64,000 nucleotides of DNA from Cronobacter muytjensii ATCC 51329 (GCF_001277195.1 NZ_CP012268.1:2046001-2110000); one strand, 5' to 3'. Counted from the first letter of the stretch, positions 54,510 through 63,348 are shown. Program-made: numbers and translations. The notes: generated from the sequence alone by a model not told the origin.

Positions 54510-54790
54510 CGTGCAAAGGGGGCTCACCGCCGCCCCCTTTGCAATCCCGGCTCCCGGCGGAAAATCGCCCCTGCGGGGAAGCCGCGCCTTATTCCCTCCG
54601 GCCACGGGTCGGGCAAGACAATACGTCCCTGTATTGTCATGCCCTCGCACCGCTTACTCGGCCCATCCCTGAGCCTCGCCCCTTCGGGGCCAACGCTTCG
54701 CGTTGTTCAAAAATGCTCCCGGCATTTTTGTCCCTCCGGTGCGCCCCGGCCTGCGGCGAAACAGCCCGGCCGATTTTTTTAAGCCGGAGC
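54510..54790. other. Hairpin-dense noncoding element between glgS and hycI
   Basis: Within 280 bp there are at least seven consecutive inverted repeats: 11-bp perfect GCAAAGGGGGC/GCCCCCTTTGC (54513-54542); CCCC-tgc-GGGG (54568-54578); GGGCA-a-GACAATAC with its complement (54611-54644); GCCCC-ttc-GGGGC (54678-54690); CAACGC-ttc-GCGTTG (54691-54705); AAAAATGC-tcccg-GCATTTTT (54709-54729); and CCGGC...GCCGG around a T run (about 54766-54786). No gene is convincing. It could be a structured RNA, a mobile-element relic or a single-strand DNA structure. Confidence 0.7.
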
Positions 54791-54845
54791 AAAACCATCT
54801 GACTTACCGTCCGCACATCTTTAGAACGCGCACCCGCCATCTACA

Positions 54846-55319
54846 CTAGACGCCCTCTTCCACCGCCAGCGCCGCGAACCCGCCGTTGCCTTCCCAGTCG
54901 GCCAGACGGCCATAAACGGTATCGACCGCACTTTTCACCGCGTCGGTCATCGGGTAATAAAACCCCACGATATCAGGCTGGATGCCGAGGAAAATCACCT
55001 CGCCCACGTCGTCGCGCAGCTGATCCACCAGATAACTGAGCGGCATATTGTGGGTCGTCATCATAAACATCTCAGAAATATCGTCCGGGTCGATAATGCG
55101 AATTTCGCCAGGGCTGAGCCCCATCTCGGTCGCATCCACCAGCAACAGCCGCTGCGGGCGCCGTTCGCGGATAGCGCCGATGTCGTTCTCCGGCGCGCTG
55201 CCGCCATCCACCAGCACCCACCCACCCTGCGGCGCGGCGCGAAATTTCTCGGCGAGCAGCGGCCCCGCGCCGTCATCGCCCATCATGCTGTTGCCGACAC
55301 ACAATAAAACATCAGTCAC
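54846..55319 (-). CDS. hycI: Hydrogenase 3 maturation endopeptidase HycI
   Basis: HycI cleaves the C-terminal extension of HycE after nickel insertion. The 157-residue protein (HybD/HycI family) has the start MTDVLLCVGNSMMGDDGAGPLLAEKF with the metal-binding Asp, VDATEMGLSPGEIRII and the His-bearing MTTHNMPLSYL. The start codon is GTG at 55319, overlapping the hycH stop by 8 bp. It is the last gene of hycABCDEFGHI. Confidence 0.95.
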   Translation of the reverse strand: MTDVLLCVGNSMMGDDGAGPLLAEKFRAAPQGGWVLVDGGSAPENDIGAIRERRPQRLLLVDATEMGLSPGEIRIIDPDDISEMFMMTTHNMPLSYLVDQLRDDVGEVIFLGIQPDIVGFYYPMTDAVKSAVDTVYGRLADWEGNGGFAALAVEEGV

Positions 55320-55719
55320 GATCCCTCCTCACCATTACATACACTGCCGGTTCCTGCTGAATAGCCTGCAACAGCCCGAGCAGCTCGCGGCTCCAGCCCT
55401 GCTGCTGTTCATTCTGGCGCGCCATCGCCTCGTCAAAGGCGCGCGCCAGCAGCGTGACGTGATTCTGGTCGATAACGATTTCGCCATAACGCGGCACGCC
55501 CTGCATTTTTCGCTGCGCCTCGCCGGGCGCGAGTGTCGCTATCCATGCCTGGTAAGCCTCAAACGGGCAGACCAGCGACGCCTTCAGGCAGTCAATCACG
55601 CCCAGATGGTGGCCAATCGCCAGGCTGTAGTAGATAACCTGCTGCGCCTGCGGCGGCGTCGCATCGTTTTCATCGACGAACTTGCGCGAGAGCCGGCTGA
55701 ACACCACGGTTTCGCTCAT
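55312..55719 (-). CDS. hycH: Formate hydrogenlyase assembly protein HycH
   Basis: A 135-residue protein required for assembly of active hydrogenase 3. MSETVVFSRLSRKFVDENDA and YYSLAIGHHLGVIDCLKA match the family over its full length (136 in E. coli). It overlaps hycG by 4 bp (ATGA) and hycI by 8 bp, implying translational coupling. Confidence 0.94.
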   Translation of the reverse strand: MSETVVFSRLSRKFVDENDATPPQAQQVIYYSLAIGHHLGVIDCLKASLVCPFEAYQAWIATLAPGEAQRKMQGVPRYGEIVIDQNHVTLLARAFDEAMARQNEQQQGWSRELLGLLQAIQQEPAVYVMVRRDRD

Positions 55720-56480
55720 CCGACACGCTCCTGCGCCACGATGGCCTCAAGCTGCGCGACGATTTCGCTCAGGCGTGGATCGTTCTCCTGTGACAGCCAT
55801 CCGGCGACGCTCTGCTCGCCCGCCGTCAGGTGACGCAAATAGTCGTCGGCTATCTGGCGGCCATAGCGATACCCCGCCAGACGGCGAGCCGCGCGGTCAA
55901 CGCGCACGCGTAGCGGCTGGACCATCTCCGGGTGGAGGATCTCCGCCGCCTGGTTGTCTTTCTCATCCGGCAGGCGGGCATGGATTTTCTGCTCCAGCAG
56001 CCCGAGCGCCATCGCAAAGCCGTAGAGCGTCGCGGCTGGCGTCGGCGGGCAGCCGGGAATGTAAACATCCACCGGCACGATTTTATCGGTGCCGCCCCAG
56101 ACGCAGTAGAGATCGTGAAAGATGCCGCCGCTGTTGCCGCAGGCGCCGTAAGAGATACAGATCTTCGGGTCAGGGGCCGATTCCCAGGCACGCAGCGCGG
56201 GCGAGCGCATGGCGCGCGTCACTGCGCCGGTAAACAGCAGAATGTCGGCATGGCGCGGCGACGGCACGACTTTAATGCCGAAGCGTTCCGCATCGAACAG
56301 CGGCGAGAGCGTGGCGAAAATTTCTATTTCGCAGCCGTTGCACCCGCCGCAGTCAACGCGATAGACGTACGCCGACCGTTTGATATTTTTCAAAAGCGAC
56401 GTTTTCATGCGCGCGATGGATTCGTCTACCGTCACCGGAACGGGAATATTGTCGCTGTCGCGTGGGCCGAGCAGGTTCAT
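55716..56480 (-). CDS. hycG: Hydrogenase 3 small subunit HycG
   Basis: A NuoB-like [4Fe-4S] subunit that pairs with HycE in the cytoplasmic arm of formate hydrogenlyase. The 254-residue protein has ligand Cys in RVDCGGCNGCEIEIFAT, SYGACGNSGG and YIPGCPPTPAATL. The ATG at 56480 shares one base with the hycF stop (TGATG). Length matches E. coli HycG. Confidence 0.96.
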   Translation of the reverse strand: MNLLGPRDSDNIPVPVTVDESIARMKTSLLKNIKRSAYVYRVDCGGCNGCEIEIFATLSPLFDAERFGIKVVPSPRHADILLFTGAVTRAMRSPALRAWESAPDPKICISYGACGNSGGIFHDLYCVWGGTDKIVPVDVYIPGCPPTPAATLYGFAMALGLLEQKIHARLPDEKDNQAAEILHPEMVQPLRVRVDRAARRLAGYRYGRQIADDYLRHLTAGEQSVAGWLSQENDPRLSEIVAQLEAIVAQERVG

Positions 56481-57022
56481 CACACCGCCTCCTTCATTTC
56501 GCGGGTCAGATCGATAAGCGCAGAGGGCGCCAGTCCCTGCTGGCGTTTGCAGTCCGGGCAGGTTTCAAAACTGGCGCGGTGGCGCTCGGCGCGCGCATCG
56601 CCGTTGTGCGCGAGCAACGCTATCGCATAGTCCACCTCTTTTTGCACCGCGAACGGCTGCTGACAGGCGCGACAGCGGCATAGCGCGAAGCTCGCCTGCT
56701 GGAGAAAATCCTCTTTGCGCCAGACGGCAAGTTCATATTCCGGCGTAAGGCGGATCGCTGCCGTCGGGCAGACCTCTTCGCAGCGGCCGCAAAAAATGCA
56801 GCGCCCGAGGTTGAATTGCCAGTCGAGACGGTCGTGTTCGAGGTCGGTCGCGACCGTCAAGGCGTTTGACGGACAGGCGTTAATGCATGCCGCACAGCCG
56901 ATGCACTGCTGCGGATCATGCTGCGGCTTACCGCGGAAATTTTTGTCGACCGGCATCGGCTCCAGCGGATAGCGATGGGTTGCGACGCCGGTTTTTAAGG
57001 CTTTTTTGATAAAGGTAAACAT
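56480..57022 (-). CDS. hycF: Formate hydrogenlyase iron-sulfur subunit HycF
   Basis: A 180-residue NuoI-like ferredoxin with two [4Fe-4S] motifs (CIGCAACINACP and CIFCGRCEEVCP) linking electron flow towards HycG/HycE. The C-terminal part has an additional four-Cys motif (CRCRACQQ and CPDCKRQ) typical of HycF. It is unusually separated from hycE by 125 bp that hold a REP pair. Confidence 0.96.
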   Translation of the reverse strand: MFTFIKKALKTGVATHRYPLEPMPVDKNFRGKPQHDPQQCIGCAACINACPSNALTVATDLEHDRLDWQFNLGRCIFCGRCEEVCPTAAIRLTPEYELAVWRKEDFLQQASFALCRCRACQQPFAVQKEVDYAIALLAHNGDARAERHRASFETCPDCKRQQGLAPSALIDLTREMKEAV

Positions 57023-57054
57023 GTTGACTCCTGTCGCGTGCGCGACGCTTTTAC

Positions 57055-57135
57055 GCGGCGGGCGCGCTGGCGCTTACCCGCCCTGCATCAATATGCGAGA
57101 CATCCCTCGCAGGGCGGTCAGCGCAGCGCACCCAG
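57055..57135. repeat. REP/BIME-like pair inside the hyc operon
   Basis: GGCGGGCGCGCTGGCGCTTACCCGCCCTGC (split: 57058-57077 and on to 57087) and a second GCAGGGCGGTCAGCGCAGCG copy lie in opposite orientation between hycF and hycE. They share the GGGTAAGCGC...GCGCACCC core with the copies at 54342-54427. Confidence 0.7.
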
Positions 57136-57147
57136 TGGCGAACGGCA

Positions 57148-58857
57148 CTATTTCAGCGGCGAGTTTTTACGTTCAATGCTGTAACGCTCAAGCTCTTTGT
57201 ACGGCACCACCTGGCTCTTCTTCTTGCGCACATCCACCACCGTCATGCGGTCAGTGCAGGAGTAGCACGGGTCGAGGCTGCCGATAATCAGCGGCGCGTC
57301 GGAGACCGTGTTGCCGCGCAGCATATAACGCAGCGTCGGCCAGTTGGCGTAGGTCGCGGCGCGGCAGCGCCAGCGGTAAAGCTTCTGGTTGTCGCCGGTC
57401 ATGCTCCAGTGAATATCATCGCCGCGCGGCGCCTCGGAAAATCCGAGCGCAAAACGGTTCGGGATATAGGTAAACCCTTCTACCAGCAGCGGGCCGCCGG
57501 GCAGGTTATCGAGCCCGAAATCGATCATATTGAGCGCGGTGAACACCTCGTTGATCCGCACTTTAAGGCGCGAAATCACGTCACAGCCCTGCTCGATGTG
57601 CACCTCCATCGGCAACAGGCCGTAGCCGACAAACGGGTGATCGGCGCGGGTATCGCGGGCATGTCCGCTGGCGCGCACCATCGGCCCGACGTTGCTGAAA
57701 TCGCGGGCGATCTGCGGGTCGAGACGGCCGACGCCCGCAGTGCGCTGCTCAATATTCGGCGTGCTGAGTAAAATGCTCACCAGATCCTGCACCTCGCGGC
57801 GCATCTGCTGGGCCAGCTGACGGGTCTGGATCATGTCGTCTTTCAGCAGGTCGCGGCGTATGCCGCCAATCAGGTTCATCCCGTAGGTTTTACGCGCGCC
57901 GGTGAGGATCTCCGCCATCTTCATGGAGGTTTCACGCACCCGGAAAAACTGCATAAACCCGGAGTCGAACCCAACGAAGTGGCACGCCAGGCCGAGGTTG
58001 AGCAGATGGCTGTGCAGGCGCTCCACCTCCAGCAGAATGGCGCGGATCATCTGCGCGCGTTCCGGCACCTGAATGCCCATCGCGTTCTCCACCGACGTGG
58101 TGTACGCCGTGCTGTGGGCAAAGCCGCAGATGCCGCAGACGCGGTCGGAGAGAAACGTCACTTCGTTGTAGCCCATACGGGTTTCGGCGAGTTTCTCCAT
58201 GCCGCGATGCACGTAAAAGAGCCGGTAGTCGGCATCGATAATATTTTCGCCATCGACAAAGAGCCGGAAGTGGCCCGGCTCGTCGGAGGTGACATGGAGC
58301 GGGCCTATCGGCACCACATTGTTTTTGGCGTCGCCCAGCTCATTGATAAACTCGTAGGTCTCTTTATCACTGGTCGGCGCCGGGCGCTGACGGTAATCCA
58401 TGCTGTCTTTACGCAGGGGATAGAGCGAGTCCGGCCAGTCGTCCGGCAGCACCAGGCGGCGCTCGTCCGGCAGGCCGACCGGGATAAGCCCGTACATATC
58501 ACGCACTTCGCGCTCGCCCCAGACGGCGGCAGGCACGCGCGGCGTCACGGACGGAAACTCCGGTTTACTGGCATCCACCTCCACCCGCACGGTTATCCAG
58601 CACTTCACGCCCTGCTCCATCGAGAGCACGTAGTAGACTGCGTAACTGCCGCAGAGCTTACGTTCGTCATTGCCGAACAGCACCGACAGCCAGCCGCCCT
58701 GCTGGTAGTAAAGAAACGCCACCACCTCCGGCAGATAATTGATTTTCACCGTGACCGTCAGCTGGTCGCGGGTTTGCCAGGCTTCATCAAGCACCACGCC
58801 GGGAAACGCCTCGTGCAGCGCGCGCAGATAGTGTTGCCCTGTTTTTTCTTCAGACAT
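57148..58857 (-). CDS. hycE: Hydrogenase 3 large subunit HycE
   Basis: The [NiFe] catalytic subunit, a fusion of NuoC-like (residues ~1-160) and NuoD-like parts. Nickel ligands are in DRVCGICGFAHSTAY (CxxC, about residue 241) and DPCYSCTDRM near the C-terminus (about 531). The tail after this, ending ERYSIERKNSPLK, is the extension removed by HycI. The 569 residues equal the E. coli length. Confidence 0.97.
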   Translation of the reverse strand: MSEEKTGQHYLRALHEAFPGVVLDEAWQTRDQLTVTVKINYLPEVVAFLYYQQGGWLSVLFGNDERKLCGSYAVYYVLSMEQGVKCWITVRVEVDASKPEFPSVTPRVPAAVWGEREVRDMYGLIPVGLPDERRLVLPDDWPDSLYPLRKDSMDYRQRPAPTSDKETYEFINELGDAKNNVVPIGPLHVTSDEPGHFRLFVDGENIIDADYRLFYVHRGMEKLAETRMGYNEVTFLSDRVCGICGFAHSTAYTTSVENAMGIQVPERAQMIRAILLEVERLHSHLLNLGLACHFVGFDSGFMQFFRVRETSMKMAEILTGARKTYGMNLIGGIRRDLLKDDMIQTRQLAQQMRREVQDLVSILLSTPNIEQRTAGVGRLDPQIARDFSNVGPMVRASGHARDTRADHPFVGYGLLPMEVHIEQGCDVISRLKVRINEVFTALNMIDFGLDNLPGGPLLVEGFTYIPNRFALGFSEAPRGDDIHWSMTGDNQKLYRWRCRAATYANWPTLRYMLRGNTVSDAPLIIGSLDPCYSCTDRMTVVDVRKKKSQVVPYKELERYSIERKNSPLK

Positions 58858-58872
58858 CGTTCAGTTCTCTTA

Positions 58873-59799
58873 TCACGCCGCCAGCAAGGAGACGAAAGCT
58901 AAAAAGGCCAGACCAAAACCGGTCCAGGTGACGCGCGAGACGGCGTTAAAACGCAGGCGCGCCATGCTGTTTTCAAACAGCGCCATTACCAGCACGCCCA
59001 CCAGCAGTTTTATTACCGCAAGCGCCAGCGCCAGCAGGCCGCCGCTCACGGTCACGCTCGTCATCTGCCCCCAGGGCAGGAACACGCCGACAAACATCTG
59101 CAACACCACCAGTTGCTTCAGGCTGATGCCCCATTTCAGGAGCGCAAAGCCCGCGCCGCTGTACTCGGAGAGCGGCCCTTCCTGTAACTCCTGCTCGGCT
59201 TCGGCGAGGTCGAACGGCAGCTTGCCCATCTCGATAAACGTGGCGAAGGCGCAGGCGGCGAGCGCCAGCAGCAGCGGCAGGCTGTGCGCGACAGGCCAGT
59301 GGTAAACCGTCGCGGCGATATGGCTGATATGCGTCGAGCCCGCCACCGTCGCGGCGACCCACAGGCCGAGCAGCAGAATCGGCTCCACCAGCACGCCAAG
59401 CATCGCCTCGCGGCTCGCGCCAATCGCCGTAAACGGGCTACCGGTATCGAGCCCGGCGATGGCGAAAAAGAAACGCGCGATGGCGAAGAGATAGACCAGC
59501 GTTATCAAATCGCCAGCCTCCGGCAGCGGCGAGCTGACCGTCACCACAGGCAGCGCGGCGGCGATGGTCAGCATGACCGCCAGCATGGCGAACGGCGTGA
59601 AGCGAAACACCCAGCCGGCGGCCGCAGGGGCCACGCTCTGGCGGCCCAGCAGCTTGAACAGGTCGCGATACTCCTGAAGCACGCCCGGCCCGCGCCGGTT
59701 ATGCATCCGCGCGCGCGCCACGCGGGTGACGCCCGACAGCAGCGGCGCGCAGGCGAACAGCGCCAGCGCCTGAATGAGAGCGAAAAGAATATTTTGCAT
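58873..59799 (-). CDS. hycD: Formate hydrogenlyase membrane subunit HycD
   Basis: A NuoH-like membrane subunit anchoring the hydrogenase to the inner membrane. The 308-residue protein has about eight helices, with the NuoH-type loop YRDLFKLLGRQSVAP and the conserved FATFIEMGKLPFDLAEAEQELQEG. It lies between hycC (1 bp) and hycE (15 bp). Confidence 0.96.
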   Translation of the reverse strand: MQNILFALIQALALFACAPLLSGVTRVARARMHNRRGPGVLQEYRDLFKLLGRQSVAPAAAGWVFRFTPFAMLAVMLTIAAALPVVTVSSPLPEAGDLITLVYLFAIARFFFAIAGLDTGSPFTAIGASREAMLGVLVEPILLLGLWVAATVAGSTHISHIAATVYHWPVAHSLPLLLALAACAFATFIEMGKLPFDLAEAEQELQEGPLSEYSGAGFALLKWGISLKQLVVLQMFVGVFLPWGQMTSVTVSGGLLALALAVIKLLVGVLVMALFENSMARLRFNAVSRVTWTGFGLAFLAFVSLLAA

Positions 59800-59800
59800 G

Positions 59801-61627
59801 TCAGACTCCCCGTGAAATCACGACCACCAGCAGCACGGCCAGCTCGACCAGCGCCAGACGGCGACAGAGCGCGGGCAGGCAGGCGCTCTGCCAGCCGGGC
59901 ACCCAGCGCGCCGGGTTAAGGGTGTTGCGAAGCGCTATCAGCGGCGCGAACGCGGCCTTGACGGGCCGGGCGAAACCGTGGGCGGTGATGACCATCGCCT
60001 GTTCATGGTCATAGCCGCAGACCCACGCGGCACCGCGCGCGCGCGACGCCAGCCGTTCACCTTTAAAGAGCGTCATCAGCAGGAACGGCAGCAGCAGCGA
60101 GCCTACCAGCAGTAGCGTCATCACCGGTTGCGAGACGGTCGTGCCCGGAGTCACGAGCGCCAGCGGAACGGCGCGGCCCACCAGCGGCAGCAGCCACGGC
60201 GCGGCGATGCCGCCTGCAAGGCAGCAGAGCGCAAGCCCCGCCACGCACCCGCGCATCAGCCAGGGCGCGTCGACGGCGTTTTCCGCGGCAGGCGTACGCG
60301 CCGCGCCGAGGAACGTCACGCCATAGACTTTCGCCATACACATCACCGCCAGCGCGCCGGTAATGGCAAGCCCTACCGCCAGCAGCGGGCCGAGCAGACG
60401 CGCGACAAACAGCGGCTGCGCGCCGAGGTGAAAGAAAGCCTGGTAAATCACCCACTCGCCGGCAAAGCCGTTCAGCGGCGGCAGCGCGGCCATCGCCATC
60501 AGGCCCACCAGCATCGAGAGCGACACCAGCGGCATGGTTTTACCGATACCGCCAAGCTTTTCGATATCGCGAAGCCCTGTGCGATGAAACACCGCGCCCG
60601 CGCCGAGAAACAGCGTGGTTTTGAAAAGGCTGTGGTTGAAAAGATGATAAAGCCCGCCGACCAGCCCCAGCGCCACGAGCGCAGGCTCGCCAAGCGAAAT
60701 CCCCGCAAGCCCCGCGCCGAGCCCCAGCAGGATAATCCCGATATTCTCAAGCGTGTGGTACGCCAGCAGGCGGTTGATGTTGTGCTCCATCAGCGCGTAG
60801 AGCCCGCCGATAAAGGCGGTGAGCATGCCAAGCAGCAGTACCAGCACGGCGCACCAGAGCGGCAGCGCGGCGTTCATCAGCGAGAAAATCACAATGCCGT
60901 AAAGCCCCACTTTCAGCACCACGGCGGAAAAGAGCGCGGCGGCGGGCGCGGTGGCCTGCGCATGCGCCTGTACCACGCCGCCATGCAGCGGCACGATGCC
61001 CGCGAGCAGACCGAACCCGACAAGACCCAGCAGCCAGACGCCCGCGCCGAACGGCTGTCCGGCCGTAAGCGAGCTTAACGCCAGGATATCGAGGGTGCCG
61101 TATTGCCGCCACAGCAGCCAGCACGCCAATGTGAGCAGCAGCGTGCCGAGCCGTCCGAGGGCGAACCAGAGCTTGCCGCTCGCGCTGTCGGGGGTCAGGA
61201 ATACGGCGGCGAGCGCCATGATCTCCACGATAACCACCAGCGCGCCGAGGCTCTGTACGGTAACGGCCAGCATCGCCGCGCCCAGCAGCAAATTCATCAG
61301 CGCGCCGCTGGCGCGCGTCTCGCCGTCGCGTGGCGTCACCAGCGTGAAGAGGCAGATAAAGAACCCGGGCAGGCCGAGGGTGGCAAGCCAGATAGCGTTG
61401 AACGCAGTCAGGCGCACATCAAGATTGCCGACCTGCGTGGCAAGCGGCCCGAGGCTGCTGTGAACGAGCAGCAGGCCGCCCGCCGCAGCCGCACACAGGC
61501 ACCCCAGCGCGCCGCCAAGCCCGGCAAGCCGTGCGCTGAGCGGCTTGTGCCAGGCCGTCAGCAGCGCGAGGAGCAGCCCGGCGCCAAAAGCCGCCAGCGC
61601 CCCCTGATAAAAGGAAATCGCGTTCAT
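59801..61627 (-). CDS. hycC: Formate hydrogenlyase membrane subunit HycC
   Basis: A NuoL/MrpA antiporter-like subunit, 608 residues and about 16 helices. Conserved elements are the Lys/His channel segments GIVPLHGGVVQAHAQATAPA, LLAYHTLENIGIILLGLGA and LYHLFNHSLFKTTLFLGAGA. It may couple formate hydrogenlyase to ion transport, a debated point. It overlaps hycB by 4 bp. Confidence 0.96.
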   Translation of the reverse strand: MNAISFYQGALAAFGAGLLLALLTAWHKPLSARLAGLGGALGCLCAAAAGGLLLVHSSLGPLATQVGNLDVRLTAFNAIWLATLGLPGFFICLFTLVTPRDGETRASGALMNLLLGAAMLAVTVQSLGALVVIVEIMALAAVFLTPDSASGKLWFALGRLGTLLLTLACWLLWRQYGTLDILALSSLTAGQPFGAGVWLLGLVGFGLLAGIVPLHGGVVQAHAQATAPAAALFSAVVLKVGLYGIVIFSLMNAALPLWCAVLVLLLGMLTAFIGGLYALMEHNINRLLAYHTLENIGIILLGLGAGLAGISLGEPALVALGLVGGLYHLFNHSLFKTTLFLGAGAVFHRTGLRDIEKLGGIGKTMPLVSLSMLVGLMAMAALPPLNGFAGEWVIYQAFFHLGAQPLFVARLLGPLLAVGLAITGALAVMCMAKVYGVTFLGAARTPAAENAVDAPWLMRGCVAGLALCCLAGGIAAPWLLPLVGRAVPLALVTPGTTVSQPVMTLLLVGSLLLPFLLMTLFKGERLASRARGAAWVCGYDHEQAMVITAHGFARPVKAAFAPLIALRNTLNPARWVPGWQSACLPALCRRLALVELAVLLVVVISRGV

Positions 61628-62232
61628 TGTTCTCCTCCGCGCGGCGACATCAGCAGCGAGAGGTCGCCGGGTTCGGCGTTAATGGTCAGTTCGCGTTTGC
61701 GGCGGCTGGCGCGGGCGATGTCATGGTTATCGACAAGCTTCAGCGCGCGGGTTGGACAGGTGCGCACGCAGGCCGGGCCTTCGTCGTCAAACTGGCAGAG
61801 ATCGCATTTCACCGCCACGGCGCGCACGCCGGGCGTCCAGTCAAGAAACGCGCCGACGCGCGCAGGGGCCGGTGGCGCAGGCGGCGCCTTCGGGCTGTTG
61901 ACGTTGGCCGGAATATGCAGCGGTCGGCTGCCGGAAAATTCAATGGCGCCAAACGGACAGGCGATGCCGCAGAGTTTGCAACTGACGCACAGGCTCTCGT
62001 TAAGCTGGATAGCCCCCGCCTCGCGGGTGATGGCGCTCACCGGGCAGACCTGCGAGCAGGGCGCGTCTTCACAGTGATGGCAGAGCTGCGGCGCGGAGTC
62101 TTGCTGATTACGCATAACCGTCAAACGCGGCCTGGATTGCAGACCATGCAGGCGGTGCGTCTCGGAACAGGCGGCCTCGCAGGTGTGGCAGCCGATACAG
62201 AGCGTGGAGTCGGCAATGATAAAACGGTTCAC
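61624..62232 (-). CDS. hycB: Formate hydrogenlyase electron-transfer subunit HycB
   Basis: A 202-residue four-[4Fe-4S] ferredoxin that takes electrons from FdhF. Clusters are CIGCHTCEAAC, CHHCEDAPCSQVC, CVSCKLCGIAC and CDLCQFDDEGPACVRTC. A Pro/Ala-rich stretch (KAPPAPPAPAR) separates the middle motifs from the last. It is paralogous to HydN. The gap to hycA contains FhlA-like palindromes. Confidence 0.96.
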   Translation of the reverse strand: MNRFIIADSTLCIGCHTCEAACSETHRLHGLQSRPRLTVMRNQQDSAPQLCHHCEDAPCSQVCPVSAITREAGAIQLNESLCVSCKLCGIACPFGAIEFSGSRPLHIPANVNSPKAPPAPPAPARVGAFLDWTPGVRAVAVKCDLCQFDDEGPACVRTCPTRALKLVDNHDIARASRRKRELTINAEPGDLSLLMSPRGGEQ

Positions 62233-62253
62233 CAGCGGTTCCTCCGGTGATAG

Positions 62254-62310
62254 TCATTTTTGACGAAAAGTGACGATGGCGGGCAATTTCGACAGTCCCG
62301 ACATGTCGTC
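62254..62310 (-). promoter_or_regulatory. FhlA-like sites in the hycA-hycB interval
   Basis: TTTCGACA (62287-62294) followed by the perfect palindrome GACATGTC (62300-62307), and TTTTTGACGAAAAGTGACGA nearby, resemble FhlA binding sequences. E. coli also has FhlA and IHF sites in this interval. Confidence 0.5.
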
Positions 62311-62313
62311 CTG

Positions 62314-62778
62314 TTAATGTGACGGCGCATCGCGGGCCGTCAGGATCTCGCTGATGCGCAGCGGCGCGTCATGCTGTACCGCGTCGTAAAGCGCGTCATA
62401 GAGCGCCCCGATGTTATCGAGGTAGTGCGCCAGCACCTGCTCGCGGTCGCGGATATCGACCGTGCCGTCCAGCAGGCCCTGCGCGTCAAGTTGCGCCGTG
62501 GCGAGCAGCGTCTCTTCGCGCCCGTCGCGGCGGGCTATCACATAATGAATAGTGCGAGAGTGAAAGCCTTCGGCCTGCTCCACGCGGACAGCGAAATGTT
62601 CGAACAAAAAAAAGCACAGCCCGTTCTGCGGTTCGCAGCCGAGAGAATGGTGCAGTTTCTGGCGTGACAGCGTGATCGCCTGGACCAGCGTGTTGCAGTA
62701 GGTATGCCAGTGCGCCTGTAAACAGCGGTGACGGTCGGCGATAACTTCCGCCTTCTGGCTTAATTCGGAGAGGATCAT
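62314..62778 (-). CDS. hycA: Formate hydrogenlyase regulator HycA
   Basis: HycA is the negative regulator that counteracts FhlA activation of the formate regulon. The 154-residue protein starts MILSELSQKAEVIADRHRCL and is helical with no known DNA-binding fold. It is the first gene of the hyc operon, downstream of a sigma54 promoter. Confidence 0.94.
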   Translation of the reverse strand: MILSELSQKAEVIADRHRCLQAHWHTYCNTLVQAITLSRQKLHHSLGCEPQNGLCFFLFEHFAVRVEQAEGFHSRTIHYVIARRDGREETLLATAQLDAQGLLDGTVDIRDREQVLAHYLDNIGALYDALYDAVQHDAPLRISEILTARDAPSH

Positions 62779-62813
62779 GGTTACTCGCTCATTTAACAGA
62801 GATAGCGCTGTTT

Positions 62814-62829
62814 AGCAGGAACCATGCCA
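62814..62829 (-). promoter_or_regulatory. Sigma54 promoter of the hyc operon
   Basis: TGGCATGGTTCCTGCT on the minus strand has -24 GG and -12 GC at correct spacing, 36 bp before the hycA ATG. Confidence 0.8.
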
Positions 62830-62884
62830 CTTTTTATCTGATTGTATTTTAAGGTTTTATTAAAAATCGTCATGCCGCCTGTTC

Positions 62885-62907
62885 TGTCACGACATGTCAT
62901 TTCGACA
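62885..62907. promoter_or_regulatory. Shared FhlA upstream activator sequence between hycA and hypA
   Basis: Two adjacent sites, TGTCACGACA (62885-62894) and TGTCATTTCGACA (62895-62907), have the TGTCG/TGACA arms of FhlA sites. They lie between the two divergent sigma54 promoters and could serve both. Confidence 0.65.
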
Positions 62908-62953
62908 GGCTCGACACCCGCCGCGACAGCCCGCCGCCCGCCTTTATCTGTAC

Positions 62954-62969
62954 TGGCACCGTTATTGCA
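62954..62969 (+). promoter_or_regulatory. Sigma54 promoter of hypA
   Basis: TGGCACCGTTATTGCA is a consensus -24/-12 element 28 bp before the hypA start. Confidence 0.9.
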
Positions 62970-62997
62970 TTGTTGAGCGCATCTTATCGGAGGCGTT

Positions 62998-63348
62998 ATG
63001 CATGAACTCACACTCTGCCAGCGGGCAGTTGAAATTATCGAACAGCAGGCGCAGCAGCTTAACGCGCGCAAGGTGACCGGCGTGTGGCTGGAAATCGGCG
63101 CGTTCTCCTGCGTCGAGCGCGGCGCGCTGGAATTTTGTTTTGAACTGGCGTGTCGCGACACGCGCGCCGAAGGCTGCCAGCTTCATCTCAGCCAGCAGGA
63201 GGCGCACTGCTGGTGCCCCCACTGCCAGCGCGACGTTCGGCTACTGACCTCGCTGGTTCGCCGCTGCCCGCATTGTCACCGCGCGGATCTGCGTATCGAC
63301 GCCGATGACAGCGTGCAAATCAAGCGTCTGGAAATAGAACAGGAGTAG
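62998..63348 (+). CDS. hypA: Hydrogenase nickel-insertion protein HypA
   Basis: A Ni/Zn metallochaperone delivering nickel to HycE. The 116-residue protein begins MHELTLCQRAVEII, with Ni-binding His2, and has the zinc site CWCPHCQRDV and RCPHCHRADL (two CxxC pairs). It is divergent from hyc and 3 bp upstream of hypB. Confidence 0.96.
   Translation: MHELTLCQRAVEIIEQQAQQLNARKVTGVWLEIGAFSCVERGALEFCFELACRDTRAEGCQLHLSQQEAHCWCPHCQRDVRLLTSLVRRCPHCHRADLRIDADDSVQIKRLEIEQE

Noticed and set aside
54452..54840. Open frames across the hairpin cluster on both strands.
   Set aside because: They have no ribosome sites and are Pro/Arg-rich; the inverted-repeat structure is a better explanation.
60128..61078. 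A 316-residue open frame antisense to hycC.
   Set aside because: It is extremely Arg/Gln/His-rich, as expected opposite a hydrophobic membrane protein gene.
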